The notes below the pieces were generated by a model, which worked only from the letters and a program-made list of their open reading frames with translations, made no database searches and was not told where the DNA came from. The translations under genes and the position numbers were made by a program. A stretch of 20,703 nucleotides of DNA from Candidatus Harrisonbacteria bacterium CG10_big_fil_rev_8_21_14_0_10_44_23 (GTDB taxonomy: Bacteria > Patescibacteriota > Minisyncoccia > UBA6257 > 1-14-0-10-44-23): positions 1 to 20,703 of the forward strand of contig PFBB01000025.1 of NCBI GenBank assembly GCA_002773475.1, given 5' to 3'. Shown in pieces: positions 6,491-14,128 of this stretch (its first letter is position 1; the number at the start of each line of letters is the position of its first letter).

Positions 6491-8302
6491 TTAGATTTTC
6501 TTTTCTTGAATTTCTTTCTGAATCCTTTTGATCAACTTGTCGACAGATTCGTTGCCGAGATCGCCGTCTTTGTAATGCTCTATAGATACTGAATCATTGG
6601 ATCGTTCTTTCTCTCCAACAACTAGAAGGTAGGGGATTTTTTCTAACTTGGATTGGCGGATACGTTTTCCGAGGGTGTCGTTTGGGTCGGACACTTCAAC
6701 GCGTAAATCATTTTCTTGAAGTTTGGCTTCAACTTCTTTTGCGTATTTTTGAAACTTTTCAGAAATAGCCAAGACGCGGACTTGAACTGGAGCCAGCCAA
6801 ACTGGTAGTTTTCCAGCCGTGTGCTCAATCAAGATAGACATAAATCGTTCTAGTGAGCCAGCGATGGCGGCGTGAATCATGACAATCCGTTCCTTTTCTC
6901 CGTTTTCATTGACGCAGGTTAAGTCAAATCGCTCTGGCATGACCATATCTAGCTGAATTGTGGCAACTTGCCACTGACGGCCAATGGCGTCTTTGGCGAT
7001 AAAGTCCAGTTTTGGTCCGTAAAAAGCGGCTTCGCCAATACCTTCAAAGTAGTCTGCTTTTTTTTCTTTAGCGATCTCGCGGAGCATATTTTCGGCTTTT
7101 TCCCAGACCGCATCGTCTCCAAGATAGTTTTCGGGTTTCTCTGGATCATGAAGAGATAGACGAACTTGTAACTTAAAACCAAAAGCATGATAGAAGGTGT
7201 GAACAATGTCCCAGATTTTTAGAAACTCTTCTTTGATCTGGTCCGTTCGGCAAAATACATGGGCATCATCTTGGGCAAAGGCGCGCACGCGAGAAAGTCC
7301 GGAGAGTTCTCCAGTTTGTTCATCACGGTAGCAGGTGGTGGTGTTGGCGTAGCGTTGAGGAAGCTCTTTGTAGCTCCAAGGCCTGCGAACATAGATTTGA
7401 GTATGGTGAGGACAGTTCATTGGTTTCATAGCAAACTCATGCCCCTCTCGGGTTTTTATCCTAAATAGCTCATCTTTAAACTTGTCCCAGTGTCCACTGG
7501 TTTCATAAAGCTCTTTTTTGGTGATGTGAGGAATTTCTACTTTTTGATAGCCGTGTGGCTTGCGCAGACTCCAGACAAAGTCATCAATAAGGTGGCGGAG
7601 TAGAGTTCCTTTTGGCGTCCACAAGGGGAGCCCCGGGCCAACTAGGGGGGAGAAGGTAAATAGGTCTAGCTCGGGACCGAGCTTCTTGTGATCTCGACGT
7701 TTGGCTTCTTCAAGCAAGCTTAGGTATTCGTCTAATTCTTCTTTAGTTTTGAAAGCGGTGCCGTAAATGCGGGTGAGCATTGGGTTTTTTTCGTCTCCGC
7801 GCCAATATGCCCCTGCGAGCTTAATTAATTTAAAGGCATCAACATTCATGTCTTTAGATTTCTTTGCGTGTCCACCGCGACAGAGATCGGTAAAACAGTC
7901 GGTAGTTGGTTGTGAGTAGTGAGTAGATGGAGAGGAGCAGGGACCAGTTTTGTAGAGAGTAATCTTTTCATCCCGCTGAATAATTTCTTCGATTAGCTCC
8001 TGCTTATACTCATTGCCTTTAAAAAAAGCTTTAGCTTTTTCTGCTGATACTTCTCTTCCTTCAAACCAAGGACCATCCTGTTTCCACTTTTTCAGAATTT
8101 CCCGCATCCGTTTTTCAATTTTTGGTAAGTTGTCCTCACTGATTGGACTCTTAAATTCAAAATCATAATAAAAACCATCGTCAATTGATGGACCGATGGT
8201 ATTTTTGGTCCCTGGGTACAAATCTAAAACTGCTGCAGCGAGCAGGTGAGCAAATGAATGCCGAAGATCGGCTAGCTCTTGTTGTTTATCTTTTCCAAAC
8301 AT
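6491..8302 (-). CDS. thrS: Threonyl-tRNA synthetase, lacking the TGS domain
   Basis: ThrRS charges tRNA-Thr and hydrolyses mischarged Ser-tRNA. At 603 residues it starts directly in the editing (SAD) domain: the N-terminal TGS domain of classical ThrRS (about 60 residues) is missing. Editing residues are present as HSFAH and CRGGH (usually CRGPH). The class II core shows GPELDLF, KPMNCPHH (zinc Cys), the QDDAHVFC motif and VMIHAAIAGSLERF (zinc His). The anticodon-binding domain follows from about residue 500. Just before the CRGGH loop there is an unusual Ser/Pro/Thr-rich stretch of about 15 residues, encoded partly by 7-nt repeats at 7905-7932. No SD precedes the ATG. TTGAAA-17-CATACT just upstream might be its promoter with a nearly leaderless mRNA, but this is weak. 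Confidence 0.95.
   Translation of the reverse strand: MFGKDKQQELADLRHSFAHLLAAAVLDLYPGTKNTIGPSIDDGFYYDFEFKSPISEDNLPKIEKRMREILKKWKQDGPWFEGREVSAEKAKAFFKGNEYKQELIEEIIQRDEKITLYKTGPCSSPSTHYSQPTTDCFTDLCRGGHAKKSKDMNVDAFKLIKLAGAYWRGDEKNPMLTRIYGTAFKTKEELDEYLSLLEEAKRRDHKKLGPELDLFTFSPLVGPGLPLWTPKGTLLRHLIDDFVWSLRKPHGYQKVEIPHITKKELYETSGHWDKFKDELFRIKTREGHEFAMKPMNCPHHTQIYVRRPWSYKELPQRYANTTTCYRDEQTGELSGLSRVRAFAQDDAHVFCRTDQIKEEFLKIWDIVHTFYHAFGFKLQVRLSLHDPEKPENYLGDDAVWEKAENMLREIAKEKKADYFEGIGEAAFYGPKLDFIAKDAIGRQWQVATIQLDMVMPERFDLTCVNENGEKERIVMIHAAIAGSLERFMSILIEHTAGKLPVWLAPVQVRVLAISEKFQKYAKEVEAKLQENDLRVEVSDPNDTLGKRIRQSKLEKIPYLLVVGEKERSNDSVSIEHYKDGDLGNESVDKLIKRIQKEIQEKKI
7905..7932. repeat. Heptad repeat array inside thrS
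   Basis: Consecutive 7-mers GTTGGTT, GTGAGTA, GTGAGTA, GATGGAG. Two units are identical and the flanking units are degenerate. On the coding strand they encode part of a Ser/Pro/Thr/His insertion (SPSTHYSQPTT) just before the CRGGH editing motif of ThrRS. Confidence 0.6.
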
Positions 8303-8347
8303 AATAGAAGTATGCGGGAAGCGGGATTTTTTTTCAATAAAGTAAGT

Positions 8348-8378
8348 CGCCCCGAACCGGATTGTTCCGGCCGGGGCG
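8348..8378 (-). terminator. Terminator-like hairpin of the small-gene cassette
   Basis: CGCCCCG (8348-8354) pairs with CGGGGCG (8372-8378), and inside it CCGGA (8357-8361) with TCCGG (8366-8370) around TTGT. On the minus strand it is followed by ACTTACTTTATT, a modest T-rich tail. It lies between the last cassette gene and thrS. Confidence 0.5.
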
Positions 8379-8392
8379 TTGACTAGCGAGAC

Positions 8393-8686
8393 TCATTGGA
8401 CATGCCAATCTGCTTGGATGTCCAGAGCCTTGGGGCGGTTGGGCTTGTGATGGCTGATCTTGCTATCACCGTGGACGGTGAGCCAGCGAGATGTTAGCAG
8501 GTATTTCAAGGCAATGCGCGGGTCGTGTCTAGGGAAGGCTTGCTGAGCTTTCTGTAGCAGCTCGATGGTCGGGATGGGGCTGTCATACGGCGGCGCGTTG
8601 TCAAAGAGAAACTGCTTAATTTCATCCAGCTCTAACTGGGCTTGGTCGGGCGGCTTCCTCTGCTTGTCAGAGCCGTCTTTGGCCAT
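8393..8686 (-). CDS. Small protein of unknown function (third gene of cassette)
   Basis: From the ATG at 8686 this is 97 residues. The start is chosen because GGGAG lies 5 nt upstream and because it falls 10 bp after the stop of the preceding gene; the longer frame to 8749 would overlap that gene. The N-terminus is polar and basic (MAKDGSDKQRK). A predicted helical region follows (QLELDEIKQFLFDN, IELLQKAQQAF), then ALKYLLTSRWLTVHGD and a basic tail ending HVQ. The helix-helix-strand look is compatible with a small winged-helix-like domain, but I would not assign one. GC content is higher than in the neighbouring core genes. Confidence 0.65.
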   Translation of the reverse strand: MAKDGSDKQRKPPDQAQLELDEIKQFLFDNAPPYDSPIPTIELLQKAQQAFPRHDPRIALKYLLTSRWLTVHGDSKISHHKPNRPKALDIQADWHVQ

Positions 8687-8696
8687 GGCTCTCCCT

Positions 8697-8903
8697 TCAT
8701 GCTCCCAGGTCGGGAGATTCGAGCGTGGTAGATTGAATATTGGGCTCAACGGGAAGGTCTTTTACATTGACCCTCTTTTCTTCCGTGTAGCCACATCCGA
8801 CTTTGCAGCACCGTACGATGGTGACGATCACGGTTTCTCTACCCTCAACCTCGGTCTTAGAGGCCCTGAGGAGGGTGTTGCGCATACACTTGGGACACTT
8901 CAT
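8697..8903 (-). CDS. Small zinc-ribbon protein (second gene of cassette)
   Basis: This 68-residue protein starts MKCPKC (Cys3, Cys6) and has a second pair in RCCKVGC (Cys32/33 and Cys37), then GYTEEKRV and a polar tail. A CxxC plus CxxxxC arrangement suggests a single zinc ribbon. Size and the Cys-x4-Cys spacing recall phage Ogr/Delta-type activators, but the similarity seen by eye is slight. A strong SD (GGAGG, 8 nt spacing) precedes the ATG, which overlaps the stop of the upstream gene in an ATGA, so translation is probably coupled. CGYTxxxxV is shared with the upstream protein, hinting at duplication. Confidence 0.75.
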   Translation of the reverse strand: MKCPKCMRNTLLRASKTEVEGRETVIVTIVRCCKVGCGYTEEKRVNVKDLPVEPNIQSTTLESPDLGA

Positions 8904-9064
8904 CCCTTCTTCCTCCTTCCTTTCTTGACTCGGCGGATTAGCGGGCGAACTTCAACCTTCTTGGTGTAGCCACAGAGCTTGCACTTTTTGTGCTGCACCC
9001 GACAACCTCGTCGAGAAACTATTCTGTCTTGATCGATCTGAAATCGATGTTCGCAACGTTTCAC
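8900..9064 (-). CDS. Very small basic zinc-ribbon-like protein (first gene of cassette)
   Basis: A 54-residue protein starting at a GTG (9064) with an AAGGAG SD just upstream. Potential ligands are Cys4/His6, then Cys21, His25 and CKLC (Cys28, Cys31), followed by GYTKKVEVRP and a strongly basic C-terminus (RRVKKGRRKKG). The alternative ATG at 9068 is in another frame, abuts the SD and gives a Cys-poor frame that ends early. The stop TGA overlaps the ATG of the next gene. The promoter at 9093-9120 lies directly upstream. The basic tail suggests nucleic-acid binding; this is inference. Confidence 0.65.
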   Translation of the reverse strand: MKRCEHRFQIDQDRIVSRRGCRVQHKKCKLCGYTKKVEVRPLIRRVKKGRRKKG

Positions 9065-9092
9065 CCATCTCCTTTCGTGGTTCCACCACTAG

Positions 9093-9120
9093 TTTATACA
9101 AAAAGGGGGGAGCGATGCAA
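9093..9120 (-). promoter_or_regulatory. Promoter of the zinc-ribbon cassette
   Basis: On the minus strand TTGCAT (9120-9115), a 16-nt spacer with a C run and T run, and TATAAA (9098-9093). Transcription would start close to 9086, giving a leader of about 20 nt with the SD. The -35 lies 4 bp past the dnaE stop, and no dnaE terminator is visible in between. Confidence 0.65.
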
Positions 9121-9123
9121 GGT

Positions 9124-12100
9124 TTAGACTATTTCTTTCACGTTATCAACGATCATTGAAGTCTCGCCGTTGCGGAAGGAGAGCTTGCCAACCATGGCTA
9201 GGATTTTACCTTCTTGCCACATTTCTTTGGTTTTTTCATAAAGGTCGGGGAAGATAACTAGCTCAATGCTGTCGGTTAGGTCTTCAAGCTTGGCAAAGGC
9301 CATCGCTTTATTGGATTTGGTGATGATGCTTTTAACCCGAGTGACTAGGCCGGCGATGCGATAACCGCGTGCGCTGGAACGTTCTTTTTTCATAGTTGCG
9401 ATTGGGGTGGGCTGAACCTTCTCAATTTTTTCTTTGCAGGTTTTGAGCGGGTGGTCACTGACATAAAGACCAAGGAGTTCTTTTTCCCAGCTGAGTTTTT
9501 GAGTTGGATCAAGCGGTGGCGCTTCTTTAAGTTTTAGGGACGTGGGGGAGGGGGCGTAGGTGTTTCCAAAAAGGCCCGCTTGGTTTTGAACTGTGCTCTT
9601 TTTTATCTGTTGAGAGAATTTTAAAATTTCATCCATGTTTTCCAAAATAGTGTTGCGGTTGATGCCAAAGCTATCAAAAACTCCGGCCTTGGTCATAGAC
9701 TCTAACGATTTTTTATTTAGATCTTTGTGGGTGATGCGGCTGATTAAGTCGGGGAAGTTTTTAAACTGACCCTTTGCAGAGCGTTCTTCGATAATGGCGT
9801 TAACTATGTTGTGGCCAACATTTTTTATTGCGTTTAAGCCAAAGCGGATATTGCCATCTTCTTTGTGTATTTCGCCTTTAAAGTCGGGAGTGAAAACTGC
9901 CGAACTTTTGTTGATATCAGGAGGGAGTACTTCGATGTTCATTTTTTTGGCTTCATCGATGAGGAAAGCAATTCTTTCGGTGTCGCCAGAATCGGCATTT
10001 AATAAAGCGGCAATGAAGGCAACGGGGTAGTGGGCTTTGAGCCAGGCAGTTTGATAGGCCACCATGGCGTAGCCGGCGGCGTGGGAGTTGTGAACGAAAA
10101 CATCGTTGGCGACAAAATTATGATCTTTTTCCATGCTAAGATCGTAGGTTGGTTGAGATCCTTTAGATTTTATTGACACAATCCTATCCCAGTAGATGTC
10201 CGACTTGCTTAAACTTTCCAATTTAGTGTCTTTAAAGACTTGTGCAGCATAGGCGATAGTTTCTCTTAAGAAACCTATCTTTCTTGTGTCGGCATTGAAT
10301 AGACGAGGGGCAAGGCCGTAAGTGCTGCTAGCAGACTTGAAATTTCCAGCTTCCACTAGAGCTGCTTGGCGAAGCGCTGGCAATGCTACAGTGAAGGGAA
10401 TTATGTCGTAGCTACCGCGAGCTGCCCAAGTTTTAATAGAGCCATTTAATATAGGGTGCTCTTTGAGAATTAGTTGGGCGATTTTTTGCTTTTTTCCTAT
10501 TAGGTGGGGTGAAATTAGGTTTAAGAGGTTATGGATATTGCTGTATCGATTAATAGATACGGTGTAGCCAGTCTTAATCTGTTTGCGGTATTTGAATTTT
10601 TTGATATGGACAGTGGAAAGCACCTTGAGACGCAAAAGAAGATGTTGAAGATCTTGAGCGAGTGTTAAAGATGAGGTTGCGTAGAATATTTCGGCGTGCC
10701 CTCGCTTGTTCGTGATACATCCGTCTCCTTGAAACATTTTTGCAATTAAAAGAGCTAGATCTTTTTCCCCTAGCTGGAAGGCGAATTCAGGAAAATGCTT
10801 TTCAGTCGCAATTTTGCCTCGCATGCCTATAGAATTAACCCAGGTTACCGCCTCCGATGGCTTATTCAGATTTTCTCTTCGAGAGTATACGCTGGTTGCC
10901 GACTTGGAGCGATTTATAGTTGCTAGCGTATTGGAAAAACTTTCAAGGGCTTGGCGATAATCTTGAATTTCGTTTTCTTCTTTGGAATAGAAATAGAATC
11001 CGTTAGGGTGACAAAGATTACCTTCAGCTAATAGATACCCAGTTAGGGCAACTTTATGTTCCTCGATTTTTATTGGTTGCTCTGGAAGTGGTGCGGTGCT
11101 AGGTGTAGCAATGTGGCTATCTTTTTTTAACTTATCTAGAGTTTGCCAACCCGATGGAGTGAAAAAGGGGTGATTGGAAGTAGCGGTAATTTTTCTACCG
11201 CTCTTAGTTGTGATTTCGAAAACCTCTTTTTTTCCGTTGTGAATCACGTCGGTAATTCTATTTTTGTAACTCTTTAGTGTCTTTTCATTTAATGAAAGAG
11301 TAGATTTGAGACGAGAGGGGTTTTTGTATAGGTTTTCAATACTTATTCTCTGACCCTTTTTTAGGTCTTGTATGAGAGTATCGCCCGTTAAACAGCGGTT
11401 GAAGCCGTAGCGGGCAAAAGGAGGGAAGAGCTCCCATATTCTTTTTGCGGTGGCCTCATCTATTCCGGTCTTAATCATTCCTTCGATGAGTTTTACTTTT
11501 TGCTCATCGAGCAGCTCTTTAATCTTTTTTCCAATAGCCTTTCTGAGAGTGTCGGCTTCGGTGAGGGAGAAGCCGGCAAGATCAGAAGCAATTCTCATCA
11601 TTTGCTCTTGATAGATGCCGACACCATAGGTTTTGGACATGATGGGCTCAAGACGAGGGTGAAGGTACTTCACTTCTTCGCGACCATGCTTTCTCGCAAT
11701 GTAGGTTGGGATAAGCTCCATTGGTCCGGGTCGATAAGCGGCAACCATGACGATGATGTCTTCAAACTCGGATGGCTCTAGCTCTTTTAGATAACGTCGC
11801 ATCCCACCCGATTCTAACTGAAAGACCCCGGTGGTGTCAGCTTTTTTAAGTAAGGCAAAAACCTTTTTGTCGTCGAGGGGGATTTTGTCGATATCAACTT
11901 CTTCTCCATACAATTCACGAACGAGGCGAATTGTCTGCTCAATAATTGTGAGGTTTTTTAGACCCAAAAGATCCATCTTTAAAAGGCCGAGATCTTCGAT
12001 GGCGTGCATTTCAAATTGAGTTATAACCACGTCGTCTTTTTGAGGGGAGTATTGCAAAGGGACGTATTTTGTCAGTGGCTGGGCGGCAATAACGGTGCCG

Positions 12101-13623
12101 CAGGCGTGGACGGAGGCGTGACGGGCAACTCCCTCAAGAGTTTTGGCGGCATCAATAATCCGGGTGGCCCGCTCATCTTTGGTGTAAAGATCGTGTAGTT
12201 CTGCGGTGGTGCGGAGCGCCTCGCTCAAATCCTTTCCAAAGGGGACTAGCTTTGCGAGCTGATCGCAAAAACTGTATTCAATATTTAGGGCGCGACCAAC
12301 ATCGCGAATTGCGGCACGGGCGGCCATGGTACCAAAAGTGATGATGTGGGCAACGTGATCTATTCCATATTTCTCTTGAAGATAGGCAAACACTTCGTCG
12401 CGGCGGATATCGGTAATATCCACATCAATATCAGGCATCTGGATTCGGGAGGGGTTGAGAAAACGTTCGAATAGCAAATCGTATTTAATTGGATCGATGT
12501 TGGTGATGCCAACAATATATGAAATGATGCTTCCGGCGGCAGAACCTCTCCCTGGACCAACGACAATACCCCTGTCCTTGGCCCAGTTTATGAAGTCTTG
12601 AACAATCAGGAAGTAATCGGGAAAGCCCATCTGTTCGATAATGGACAATTCGTAGTCAATCCTTTTTTTAATAACCTCGTCTACTTCGGGATAACGATTG
12701 GCGGTTCTTTGATCAACTAGCTCACGAAGATATTGAGCAGAGGTTTTTCCATCTGGAGTGTCAAATTTTGGAAGCAAGATTTGATCTAGGTTTAGCTCGA
12801 CATTGCACATTTCGGCAATTTTTTGTGTATTCTCTATTGCCTCTGGGGTGTCGGAAAATTTATCAGCCATTTCTTCCTGGGATTCAAAGTTGTAGTAGCC
12901 CTGAAGATAAAAACGTTTTTGATCATCCATAGTTTGACCAGTCTGAATGGCCAAAAGAATGTCGTGAACCGGACGGTCCTCAGAATTCAAATAGTGACTG
13001 TCTTTGGTGGCGACTAGGGGAATGTTGGTTTCTTTGGCGACTTCGATGAGCAGGGGATGCACTTTTTGATATTCATCTATCTCTGGGTGGTTGCCAATTT
13101 CTATATAGTAGTTACCTTTGCCGAAGATTTCTTCATATTCTTTAGCCAATTCTTTGGCGCGTTCCTTTTTGTTGTTAAGGAGGAGCTGAGAAAGCTCTCC
13201 ACCGAGGCAGCCGGAGAGGGCGATCAAGCCTTCGCTGTGCTGGCGGAGGAGGTCTTTGCTCATCCTCGGCTTATAATAAAAACCCTCCATAAATGAAAGG
13301 GTGACGAGTTTGATTAGGTTTTCCCAACCAGTTTGATTTTTTGCTAATAAAACAAGGTGGTAATAACGATCTTCGTTTTTATTACTGCCCTTGTCTTTGT
13401 GGTCTCCGGGGGCAACGTAGGCCTCAACTCCAAGGATTGGTTTGATGCCTGCTTTTTTGCAGGACTTATAAAATTCCACAGCGCCATAAAGATTGCCGTG
13501 GTCGGTGATAGCTAGAGCGTCCATGTCTAGCTCCTTCGCCTTTTTTACAAGGTCGGGAATTTTGCTCATTCCATCTAAGAGCGAATAATGCGTATGTGTA
13601 TGTAAATGGACGAATTTAGACAT
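9124..13623 (-). CDS. dnaE: DNA polymerase III alpha subunit with in-frame intein
   Basis: DnaE is the replicative polymerase subunit. The 1499-codon frame contains an intein; the spliced enzyme would have 1063 residues, compact compared with about 1160 in E. coli. The PHP domain opens the protein (HLHTHTHYS, then AITDHGNLYG) and keeps its metal-binding His/Asp. The palm shows PDIDVDI with the catalytic aspartates, and GVFQLESGGM and AYRPGPMELIP are typical. After the intein come AYQTAWLKAHYPV, a helix-hairpin-helix region and a C-terminal OB domain (YRIAGLVTRVKSI to the end). The start ATG at 13623 has no SD and is preceded by four AAGCTAN heptads. No terminator is visible; transcripts may run into the cassette downstream. 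Confidence 0.97.
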   Translation of the reverse strand: MSKFVHLHTHTHYSLLDGMSKIPDLVKKAKELDMDALAITDHGNLYGAVEFYKSCKKAGIKPILGVEAYVAPGDHKDKGSNKNEDRYYHLVLLAKNQTGWENLIKLVTLSFMEGFYYKPRMSKDLLRQHSEGLIALSGCLGGELSQLLLNNKKERAKELAKEYEEIFGKGNYYIEIGNHPEIDEYQKVHPLLIEVAKETNIPLVATKDSHYLNSEDRPVHDILLAIQTGQTMDDQKRFYLQGYYNFESQEEMADKFSDTPEAIENTQKIAEMCNVELNLDQILLPKFDTPDGKTSAQYLRELVDQRTANRYPEVDEVIKKRIDYELSIIEQMGFPDYFLIVQDFINWAKDRGIVVGPGRGSAAGSIISYIVGITNIDPIKYDLLFERFLNPSRIQMPDIDVDITDIRRDEVFAYLQEKYGIDHVAHIITFGTMAARAAIRDVGRALNIEYSFCDQLAKLVPFGKDLSEALRTTAELHDLYTKDERATRIIDAAKTLEGVARHASVHACGTVIAAQPLTKYVPLQYSPQKDDVVITQFEMHAIEDLGLLKMDLLGLKNLTIIEQTIRLVRELYGEEVDIDKIPLDDKKVFALLKKADTTGVFQLESGGMRRYLKELEPSEFEDIIVMVAAYRPGPMELIPTYIARKHGREEVKYLHPRLEPIMSKTYGVGIYQEQMMRIASDLAGFSLTEADTLRKAIGKKIKELLDEQKVKLIEGMIKTGIDEATAKRIWELFPPFARYGFNRCLTGDTLIQDLKKGQRISIENLYKNPSRLKSTLSLNEKTLKSYKNRITDVIHNGKKEVFEITTKSGRKITATSNHPFFTPSGWQTLDKLKKDSHIATPSTAPLPEQPIKIEEHKVALTGYLLAEGNLCHPNGFYFYSKEENEIQDYRQALESFSNTLATINRSKSATSVYSRRENLNKPSEAVTWVNSIGMRGKIATEKHFPEFAFQLGEKDLALLIAKMFQGDGCITNKRGHAEIFYATSSLTLAQDLQHLLLRLKVLSTVHIKKFKYRKQIKTGYTVSINRYSNIHNLLNLISPHLIGKKQKIAQLILKEHPILNGSIKTWAARGSYDIIPFTVALPALRQAALVEAGNFKSASSTYGLAPRLFNADTRKIGFLRETIAYAAQVFKDTKLESLSKSDIYWDRIVSIKSKGSQPTYDLSMEKDHNFVANDVFVHNSHAAGYAMVAYQTAWLKAHYPVAFIAALLNADSGDTERIAFLIDEAKKMNIEVLPPDINKSSAVFTPDFKGEIHKEDGNIRFGLNAIKNVGHNIVNAIIEERSAKGQFKNFPDLISRITHKDLNKKSLESMTKAGVFDSFGINRNTILENMDEILKFSQQIKKSTVQNQAGLFGNTYAPSPTSLKLKEAPPLDPTQKLSWEKELLGLYVSDHPLKTCKEKIEKVQPTPIATMKKERSSARGYRIAGLVTRVKSIITKSNKAMAFAKLEDLTDSIELVIFPDLYEKTKEMWQEGKILAMVGKLSFRNGETSMIVDNVKEIV
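10087..11394 (-). other. Intein with LAGLIDADG homing endonuclease in DnaE
   Basis: It covers DnaE residues 744-1179 (436 residues), inserted between GFNR and SHAAGYA in the conserved GFNKSHA block of the polymerase. Splicing residues all look intact: Cys1 in CLTGDTLI (block A), TSNHPFFTPSGW (block B with the TxxH), and DHNFVANDVFVHN (blocks F/G) ending His-Asn, followed by Ser as +1. Two LAGLIDADG-like motifs (LTGYLLAEGN and LLIAKMFQGDG) mark an endonuclease domain, probably able to home. It lies three residues C-terminal of the cyanobacterial split-intein site (before CFNKSH). Confidence 0.92.
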
Positions 13624-13626
13624 AGG

Positions 13627-13654
13627 TTAGCTTGTAGCTTTTAGCTTATAGCTT
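13627..13654. repeat. Four tandem heptads upstream of dnaE
   Basis: TTAGCTT, GTAGCTT, TTAGCTT, ATAGCTT on the plus strand (AAGCTAN units on the dnaE strand). They occupy the 5' leader directly before the dnaE start at 13623, with 3 bp between. Confidence 0.85.
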
Positions 13655-13738
13655 GGTGAAATAGTTGAATACATTATTGCGCAGGTGAGAGAAAAAATAA
13701 ACGTTGACGAGGCTTTAAAAACAACGTCCGACCGACCT

Positions 13739-13766
13739 TTGTATAGTATACTAGTATACTATACAA
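13739..13766. repeat. 28-bp perfect palindrome, possible operator or bidirectional promoter core
   Basis: TTGTATAGTATACT is followed by its exact complement, with no centre loop. It holds TATACT/AGTATA elements that can act as -10 boxes on both strands and lies between dnaE (minus) and the structured RNA and rpmF (plus). I see no good -35 at a proper distance, so it may be an operator, a cruciform, or a promoter using an activator. Confidence 0.7.
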
Positions 13767-13771
13767 GGGCA

Positions 13772-13868
13772 GCGGAGAGGGTTGAGCCTCAGCTTTGCTC
13801 ACACGCAATTGGCGCGAGGGAAACCGTTAAGACACCTCGCGCCTTTTGATTGACCAAACCCTCTCTGC
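13772..13868 (+). ncRNA. Structured RNA with three-way junction upstream of rpmF
   Basis: The closing stem GAGAGGGTT (13775-13783) pairs exactly with AACCCTCTC (13857-13865). Inside are GAGC/GCTC (13784-13787, 13797-13800) and a 9-bp GC-rich hairpin, GGCGCGAGG (13811-13819) with CCTCGCGCC (13835-13843), followed by TTTT. That inner hairpin could also act as an intrinsic terminator. Composition is much more GC-rich than the DNA around it. It is either an independent RNA of about 100 nt or a leader controlling rpmF-nusB-rnc. No tRNA, SRP or tmRNA motif was found. Confidence 0.45.
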
Positions 13869-13938
13869 ATGGTATTTTTTATTCACTGGGTTGGGGGGTT
13901 TGGCCCCGATTCAGCATCTAATATCTAAAATTTAAATC

Positions 13939-14103
13939 ATGCCAGTACCAAAGAAACGACATTCAAAATCGAAGGTGGGAAGACGCCGAGCCAACCTTGG
14001 CCTAAAAAAGGTTAAATTGATGGTTTGCGAGGAGTGCAAGGCTCCAATTCGTCCTCATCGGGCCTGTGCCAACTGTGGCAAATACGGCAAACGCAAAGTT
14101 TAG
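13939..14103 (+). CDS. rpmF: 50S ribosomal protein L32
   Basis: A 54-residue protein with the L32 opening (MPVPKKRHSKSKVGRRRAN) and a zinc-ribbon of four Cys: CEEC (Cys30, Cys33) and CANC (Cys43, Cys46). Its length is typical. There is no SD; the leader is AT-rich (AAAATTTAAATC). nusB follows 25 bp downstream and rnc after that, a translation and RNA-processing operon. The structured RNA at 13772-13868 lies upstream. Confidence 0.95.
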   Translation: MPVPKKRHSKSKVGRRRANLGLKKVKLMVCEECKAPIRPHRACANCGKYGKRKV

Positions 14104-14128
14104 TAACAGTCTGTTTGAAAATCTATAT

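Noticed and set aside
8565..8969. 134-codon plus-strand ORF opposite the zinc-ribbon cassette
   Set aside because: The minus-strand genes have SD sequences, Cys motifs, coupling and a promoter; the plus frame has none.
13772..13868. tRNA gene
   Set aside because: It has a cloverleaf-like outline but no T-arm sequence, no anticodon arm and wrong stem lengths.
14066..14128. Upstream extension of nusB
   Set aside because: It overlaps the end of rpmF; MASRQLAR at 14129 is the NusB start.
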